Assembly (NCBI GenBank): GCA_049518775.1
Contig: JBEKRL010000033.1
Coordinates: 1-20,097, forward strand
Source: Bog-877 sp049518775
GTDB lineage: Bacteria > Chloroflexota > Dormibacteria > Aeolococcales > Bog-877
DNA length: 20,097 nucleotides
Direction of reading: 5' to 3'
Both the position numbers and the translations under genes were made by a program. The notes beneath the pieces are model-generated. The model saw nothing but the letters and a program-made list of their open reading frames with translations, was not told the origin of the DNA and made no database searches. Shown here in pieces: positions 15,871 through 20,097 of this stretch; within the stretch, counting starts at the first letter, position 1, and each line of letters starts with the position of its first letter.

Positions 15871-16794
15871 GTGACCGACAACACCGAGCCCGACTGGCGG
15901 ACGGATCCACTCACGGGCGAGCCGGTGGTGTTGGTACGCGCCCGGCAGGATCGGCCGAACCGGCCCAGCCGGGGATGTCCCTTCTGCCCCGGGGGATTGG
16001 AGGCGCCGGAGCCCTACCAGGTGCGCTGGTTCGTGAACCGCTGGCCATCCCTTCCCCAGGGTCGCTGCGAGGTGGTCCTCTTCTCCCCGGACCACGATGC
16101 CAGCCTGGGCCAGCTCGAAGAGGCCCAACTCGATCGGGTGATCACGATCTGGACGGAGCGCACGGCCGCGCTGGGGGCGCGTCCCGATGTCGCCTACGTG
16201 CTTCTCTTCGAAAACCGTGGAGCCGAGGTGGGTGCCACCATCCCGCATCCCCACGGTCAGATCTACGCCTTCGACGAGATCCCGCCGGCGCCGCATCGGG
16301 AACTGGCGGGCGACCAATGCGCAATCTGTGAGGAGCTGGCCGGCGCGGGGCGCGGCGGTCCGTCCCACCAGTCTCGGCTCATCGCCGAGGAGGACGGCTG
16401 GCAGGCCTTCACCACATGGGCGCCGGCGTGGCCATTCGAGCTCCTCATCGCCCCGGAAGACCACCTTCCCGACCTTCCGGCGGCCGCGCGATCGCAGGTG
16501 GGTCTGGGTCGGGCGCTGAAGGCCGGCCTCTCCAGCCTGGACCTGCTCTTCGATGCGCCGACCCCCTACATGCTCTGGTGTCACCAGCGGCCCGCGGACA
16601 ACCGGACCTGGGCCACCGCCCACCTCCATTTCCACGTGGCTCCGGCCTGGAGAGAGCGCGGGGTCCTGCGCTATGTCGCCGCTGGGGAGCTCGGATCTGG
16701 GGTCTTCTTCAACCCGGTCGACCCCGAGGAGGCTGCCCAACGGTTGCGGGAGGCGCTGGCGCGGCCCCGCTTCCTGGGCCGGGAAATCGAGTGA
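15871..16794 (+). CDS. galT: Galactose-1-phosphate uridylyltransferase
   Basis: GalT transfers UMP from UDP-glucose to galactose 1-phosphate in the Leloir pathway, in the cytoplasm. The 307-residue protein begins with the family opening RTDPLTGEPVVLV (10-22). It has the zinc pair CPFC (36-39), the nucleophile motif HPHGQ (126-130; H128 is the expected uridylylated histidine, Q130 the stabilising glutamine), a second CAIC pair (150-153) and the C-terminal HLHFHVAP (251-258). The GTG at 15871 fits this N-terminus; a longer reading from 15763 adds only arginine-rich sequence. It overlaps galK by 4 bp (GTGA). Length fits the short bacterial GalT branch. Confidence 0.93.
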   Translation: MTDNTEPDWRTDPLTGEPVVLVRARQDRPNRPSRGCPFCPGGLEAPEPYQVRWFVNRWPSLPQGRCEVVLFSPDHDASLGQLEEAQLDRVITIWTERTAALGARPDVAYVLLFENRGAEVGATIPHPHGQIYAFDEIPPAPHRELAGDQCAICEELAGAGRGGPSHQSRLIAEEDGWQAFTTWAPAWPFELLIAPEDHLPDLPAAARSQVGLGRALKAGLSSLDLLFDAPTPYMLWCHQRPADNRTWATAHLHFHVAPAWRERGVLRYVAAGELGSGVFFNPVDPEEAAQRLREALARPRFLGREIE

Positions 16795-17855
16795 GCGAGA
16801 CCGTTGTCGCCCGCGCCCCCGGCCGGGTGAACCTGATCGGGGAGCACACCGACTACACCGGCGGCCTGGCCTTGCCGATGGCCATCGACTTGGAGGTGCG
16901 CATCCGCCTCACCTTCCTCGATGGCTGTGGCGAGAGCGACCTCTTCACCCTGACCTCCGAGCAAGAGGAGGGCACGGCCAGCTTCGCCGTGGCCGACGCC
17001 TCATTGGCCCCCGGCTGGCTCCGCGAGCTCGAGCCTTCCTGGGCGCGCCTGGCCGCAGCGGTCCTGGCGGTGCTGGGCGCCCGCCGGGCCGCTCAAGGTG
17101 AGGTGACCTCCACGTTGCCGGTGGGGGCTGGCCTCTCCTCGAGTGCCGCCTTCGAGGTCGGCCTCGCCCTGGCCCTGGGGACCGGCCGCGACCGACTGGA
17201 GGTCGCCCGGCTCTGCCGCGAGGCGGAGCAGGCTGCCACGGGAGTTCCCTGCGGGCTCATGGACCAGCTCACCTGCGTTGCCGGCGTGGAGGGTGCGGCG
17301 CTGCTGGTGGATTTCGCCTCCGAGTCCTTCGAGGCGGTCCCCGTGCCGGAGCAGATGGAGATGATGGTGGTGGACTCGGGCCAGCGGCGAAAGCTGGTCT
17401 CGTCCGCCTACTCGGAGAGGCACGCGGCGCTCGAATTGGCCCAGCGCCAGGTCGGCGACCTGCGCCGGTTGAGCGTTTCGGACCTTGCCAGCATCAGGGA
17501 CCCGGTGGTGCGTCGGCGGGCCCGCCACGTAGTCACTGAGAACGCCAGGGTTCTGGACGCAGCGGAGGCGCTGCGTCGTGGTGACGCGGCCGCGTTGGGC
17601 AGCGTGCTCTCCGAAGGTCATCGCAGTTTTGCCTCTGACTTCGAGGCGTCCACGCCGCTCGTCGATGAGGTGGTGCAACGGCTCTCGGCGCAGCCCGGGG
17701 TCTACGGGGCCCGGCTCACCGGAGGGGGCTTCGGAGGTTGCGTGGTGGCGGTGGCGGAGCCGGGCACGTTTGCCCGCTGCGAGCAGCGGGGGATCTTTCC
17801 CGCCCGGGCCTGGAGGGTCACCCCGAGCCGGGGAGCCTCGGTGAACCAAGCCTGA
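16791..17855 (+). CDS. galK: Galactokinase
   Basis: GalK, a GHMP-superfamily kinase, phosphorylates alpha-D-galactose at O1, supplying GalT. The 354-residue sequence contains the galactokinase signature GRVNLIGEHTDY (11-22; E18, H19 and D21 bind galactose), the ATP loop LPVGAGLSSSAA (109-120), GLMDQ (155-159; D158 catalytic base) and the third GHMP motif LTGGGFGGC (309-317). The GTG at 16791 overlaps the galT stop by 4 bp, so the two are co-translated. Length is slightly short for the family (about 350-390) but all motifs are present. No galE or stand-alone galM is in the window. Confidence 0.95.
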   Translation: MSETVVARAPGRVNLIGEHTDYTGGLALPMAIDLEVRIRLTFLDGCGESDLFTLTSEQEEGTASFAVADASLAPGWLRELEPSWARLAAAVLAVLGARRAAQGEVTSTLPVGAGLSSSAAFEVGLALALGTGRDRLEVARLCREAEQAATGVPCGLMDQLTCVAGVEGAALLVDFASESFEAVPVPEQMEMMVVDSGQRRKLVSSAYSERHAALELAQRQVGDLRRLSVSDLASIRDPVVRRRARHVVTENARVLDAAEALRRGDAAALGSVLSEGHRSFASDFEASTPLVDEVVQRLSAQPGVYGARLTGGGFGGCVVAVAEPGTFARCEQRGIFPARAWRVTPSRGASVNQA

Positions 17856-17890
17856 CACGCGCGCGGTCCTGGGGAGCTCCAGCGCTTCTT

Positions 17891-17904
17891 GGCCGATATC
17901 GGCC
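17891..17904. promoter_or_regulatory. 14-bp palindrome between convergent genes
   Basis: GGCCGATATCGGCC is a perfect palindrome in the 119-bp gap between the 3' ends of galK and the CBM9-like gene. Its place between two stop codons makes a promoter operator unlikely; it may just form a short hairpin. Confidence 0.3.
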
Positions 17905-17974
17905 CGAGCCGGCCTCCGGGTGACCCTGGGGCCGGACCTCAGGACCGTTTCGGCGTTGGGCACGGCGGCGATCT

Positions 17975-18814
17975 CTACCGCGAATCAGAGGCCTCCACGT
18001 CACGCTCCTCAAACCGAATCCGGGTGAACGCCTCGGGGCGATGATTGTCGATCGACCCCACCGGATCCCAGGTCCAGCCCATCCGGTAGTCCGAGGACAC
18101 CAGTTGCTCGTAGCGGGCAAACTGGAACCGCCACTCGTCGCCTGGCTTGGGAGGCAACGGTCTGCCATTGGCCAAGCGCTCCATTCCCGCCCAGGGCAGC
18201 GCGAGTTCCACCGTCCAGCCGCGATCGACGGTGGCCGGATCGTTCAGCTGACCATCGATATGCACCGCAGTCCTCAGTCCCGGGAAATCCCAGTCCGGGA
18301 ACGCCCAGCGCACTCCGCGGGGATGGCTCCCCCGCCAGAAGTACTCCGTGGTGCGATCGTGGTTGCCACCGAAGGAGTGAGCTTCCCGGGCGAGAAGGTC
18401 GAACTCGGGAAGGTCGAAGGGGCCCCCCAGCCGATAGGCGTCCTTCCAGATGAAGAACACCTCGTAGATCGTGTTGCGGGCATTGATCTCGAGCTCGTAG
18501 TAGGCATCGATGCCGTCGATGAAGACCTCGACATCGTTCTCGGCGAAGATTATGGAATCGCGCTCGGTGAGCCCCGCCCGCACATAGGGTTCCTCGATCC
18601 AGAATCCGATGTAGAGGTTCTCGTCATCCCAGAGCGCCGCGGCGCGGGTGTCGTAGAGGGCCGGACCGCCACTCACCACGTCGACAAAGCGAGGCGATTT
18701 CGGTGCCAGCCGCCAGCCGGGCCCGTCCAGCCGTCCATCGATCGGCATCGGGGAATGGGTCCGATAGCAGGGATAAGGCTGGTGCTGCGCGCCGGCTTCG
18801 GGGGCTCTGGGCAT
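17975..18814 (-). CDS. CBM9-like carbohydrate-binding protein
   Basis: The 279-residue protein is a single family-9-like carbohydrate-binding module of the stand-alone type. Its features are IDGRLDGPGWR (25-35), LWDDENLYIGFWIEEPYV (61-78), NDVEVFIDG (93-101), YYELEINARNTIYE (105-118), DGQLNDP (187-193), GWTVELALPW (199-208) and the ending HRPEAFTRIRF (258-268). The ATG at 18814 has GGAGAGG about 7 nt upstream. Family members are commonly exported or part of larger glycoside hydrolases, yet I see no signal peptide, membrane anchor or catalytic domain here. It points at galK across a short convergent gap. A role in handling plant-type or galactose-containing oligosaccharides is inferred only. 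Confidence 0.82.
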   Translation of the reverse strand: MPRAPEAGAQHQPYPCYRTHSPMPIDGRLDGPGWRLAPKSPRFVDVVSGGPALYDTRAAALWDDENLYIGFWIEEPYVRAGLTERDSIIFAENDVEVFIDGIDAYYELEINARNTIYEVFFIWKDAYRLGGPFDLPEFDLLAREAHSFGGNHDRTTEYFWRGSHPRGVRWAFPDWDFPGLRTAVHIDGQLNDPATVDRGWTVELALPWAGMERLANGRPLPPKPGDEWRFQFARYEQLVSSDYRMGWTWDPVGSIDNHRPEAFTRIRFEERDVEASDSR

Positions 18815-19212
18815 CTCTGGTCCTCTCCGTCGTTGTGGATGGATTCGTCGAAGGCTGCAACCCAACATATTCTGCGGGCTCAAGGTCCCCCCAGGAGTGG
18901 CGCCGGAGCGGGCCGGGCCGGGAGTCCGTGATGAGACTCTTCGCCCCGCAGCTTGTGCAACTCTGAGCCGCCCCAGGGGTGGTGGCGTGCTCGGTCGGCT
19001 CCTGTCGGCGCCAGCGCCGGGGAGAGCGGGCCGACGCGCCGCCGGCGGATGACTGCCCCCAGGGCCGGCCGATGCGGGCTCTGGGGGCCAGTCCGGGCGC
19101 GATCCTCCTCTCCAGATCCCGGCGGGCCTGACGCGGCACCACGGGGACCGTCCAGCGGCCGCCGCGAGGTGCTCCTCGCAGAGGCGACCCCGATCGGGTG
19201 GAGTGGATGGAG
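18815..19212. other. Gene-free stretch upstream of the CBM9-like gene
   Basis: About 400 bases upstream of the minus-strand CBM9-like gene and of the plus-strand secreted-protein gene. AT-richer bases around 18860-18880 (AACCCAACATATTCTG) may hold the CBM9 promoter, but no convincing -35/-10 pair is visible. Nothing else was recognised. Confidence 0.4.
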
Positions 19213-19235
19213 GTCGAACTCAAGGTGAGTTCAAC
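19213..19235. promoter_or_regulatory. Operator-like inverted repeat
   Basis: GAACTCA (19216-19222), a 3-bp spacer, then TGAGTTC (19226-19232), a perfect 7-bp dyad. It extends by GT/AC on each side after one mismatch. The size and symmetry fit a dimeric regulator's site. It lies about 115 bp before the secreted-protein gene. Confidence 0.45.
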
Positions 19236-19337
19236 TGGACCTTCCAGCCAGCAGCCAAGGGATGGGTTACCCGGGGGACGGCACTGGGGACCGGTCCGGT
19301 GATGGCTGTCTGCCAGGTTCTCTCCGGAGCGGCGTGA

Positions 19338-19343
19338 TAGAGT
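19338..19343 (+). promoter_or_regulatory. -10 box of a leaderless transcript
   Basis: TAGAGT ends 6 bases before the GTG at 19350, the spacing expected when transcription starts at the first base of the start codon. No Shine-Dalgarno precedes the GTG, which agrees with a leaderless mRNA. The -35 region is not distinctive. Confidence 0.5.
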
Positions 19344-19349
19344 CGCCCG

Positions 19350-19871
19350 GTGCGAACCGGCAGGTGGACCGGAGCCTCCCTGCGGTGGCGGCGTTTCGGG
19401 CTCGGGTCCATGGGCGTGCTCCTGGCGATGGGCGGCCTGGCCATGGCCGCCGCTCCCGTGGCCATGGGTGCGACGTCCGGGGCGGTCAACACATTCCACC
19501 TCTCCGGGGGCCTCCGGGGCACGCTGGTCCTCAAGCCGAGCCTCGGGTGTGGCGATGCCCCATACCTGAATGACCTGACCGGCCACGTCACCGGACTGAA
19601 GGGTGTCAAGAGCTGGACGATCGCCATCAACACGGAGACGCCCGGGACCTACAAGGCCACGGACTCCTTCAGGTCGAAGGCGCACGTCACGCTCTCCCCC
19701 TATCCTCTCAACGCCGTCCAATACACCCTCACCAACATCGGCGGGACGCTCAAGGTGGCCGGCACGGGCGCGTCGTCGGGATCCCTGAACCTCACGTTGA
19801 CCAACCTCACCAAGAAGCTCAAGGCCAAGCTCGTGGGCAGCTGGAGTTGCCCTCCCACCACCTCCTCGTAG
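19350..19871 (+). CDS. Secreted beta-rich protein of unknown function
   Basis: The 173-residue product has a twin-basic, arginine-rich N-terminus (LRWRRFG, 11-17), a hydrophobic stretch (about 18-40, MGVLLAMGGLAMAAAPVAMG) and a likely signal-peptidase site near residues 34-41. It is therefore exported. The mature part is rich in T, G, S and alternating hydrophobics (GGLRGTLVLKP, GGTLKVAGTGASSGSLNLTL), suggesting a beta-sandwich. Only two cysteines remain (C67 and C167) and could form a disulfide closing the domain; the end KLVGSWSC is reminiscent of small secreted actinobacterial domains. No function is recognised. ATG 19410 is an alternative start but would remove the charged N-region. Confidence 0.65.
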   Translation: MRTGRWTGASLRWRRFGLGSMGVLLAMGGLAMAAAPVAMGATSGAVNTFHLSGGLRGTLVLKPSLGCGDAPYLNDLTGHVTGLKGVKSWTIAINTETPGTYKATDSFRSKAHVTLSPYPLNAVQYTLTNIGGTLKVAGTGASSGSLNLTLTNLTKKLKAKLVGSWSCPPTTSS

Positions 19872-19893
19872 GCAAGGAACCCGCCCACGCCAG

Positions 19894-19908
19894 CGGCGGT
19901 CGCCGCCG
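19894..19908 (+). terminator. Short GC hairpin after the secreted-protein gene
   Basis: CGGCGG, loop TCG, CCGCCG, beginning 23 bases after the stop. There is no T-tract, so a terminator role is tentative. The remaining bases to the window end hold no recognisable gene. Confidence 0.25.
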
Positions 19909-20097
19909 GGGCGGCTGCGCCGGGGTGTGTGTCCCCGCTGGGGCAAGCCCCGGGAGATCTCCACTGTTCCTGGGATGCTGCCCTGGCGCGGGTGGTTGAG
20001 AGCTGGTCACCGAGCGGCGGCCGGAGCGGGCTCTGTCTCCGCCCGGCTCGGCGGGGTCGGGTGCGCCGCCGGCCGGCCGAACCGAGGCTGGCGGCGA

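Noticed and set aside
18624..19964. A 446-codon open frame on the minus strand
   Set aside because: It overlaps the CBM9-like gene's 5' part in another frame and runs antisense to the secreted-protein gene; the translation is low-complexity with no family features.

Overview
The window is high-GC DNA with many GTG and TTG starts, tight 4-8 bp gene overlaps and at least one gene that looks leaderless. This fits an Actinomycetota-like bacterium; nothing in the window fixes the lineage more closely. It is an accessory region: two carbohydrate loci lie between an insertion sequence, decayed genes and several long stretches with no convincing gene.

Layout. (1) 1-1597: the 3' part of an IS21-family element (istA remnant, complete istB, terminal repeats). 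Its right end cuts the 3' end of an SRPBCC/AHSA1-type gene on the minus strand, which is paired with a decayed ArsR-type regulator (1593-2431). (2) 2778-7764: a plus-strand operon with a sigma70-like promoter, an APC-superfamily permease, a BadF/NAGK-type sugar kinase, a PfkB-type sugar kinase, a DhnA-type class I aldolase and an archaeal-type cupin phosphoglucose isomerase. A strong 14-bp hairpin separates the permease from the enzymes. (3) 7765-8731: decayed DNA with a frameshifted cupin pseudogene, followed by a YhfZ-family regulator (8732-9682) that is the best local candidate to control the operon. (4) 10057-10986: a ROK-family sugar kinase on the minus strand, then about 1.1 kb with no clear gene. 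(5) 12109-17855: a galactose locus with a 1120-residue DUF5107-TPR protein, galT and galK (the last two overlapping by 4 bp), followed convergently by a CBM9-like protein with no signal peptide (17975-18814). (6) 19350-19871: a small secreted protein, probably from a leaderless mRNA.

How the genes fit together. Read literally, the 2.9-7.8 kb operon encodes uptake, 6-phosphorylation, aldose-ketose isomerisation, a second phosphorylation and aldol cleavage, that is, a private upper-glycolysis route. Two points suggest the substrate is not plain glucose. The transporter is of the amino-acid/amine (APC) type. The PfkB kinase and the aldolase both depart from their families at substrate-site positions (GGxGxN becomes GGSGTH; DHG becomes AHG; the YPRG tyrosine aligns with a glutamate). 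This operon is the best candidate for an undescribed pathway. The second candidate is the DUF5107-TPR protein, whose N-terminal domain looks like a galactose-mutarotase-type fold and which sits directly upstream of galT-galK.
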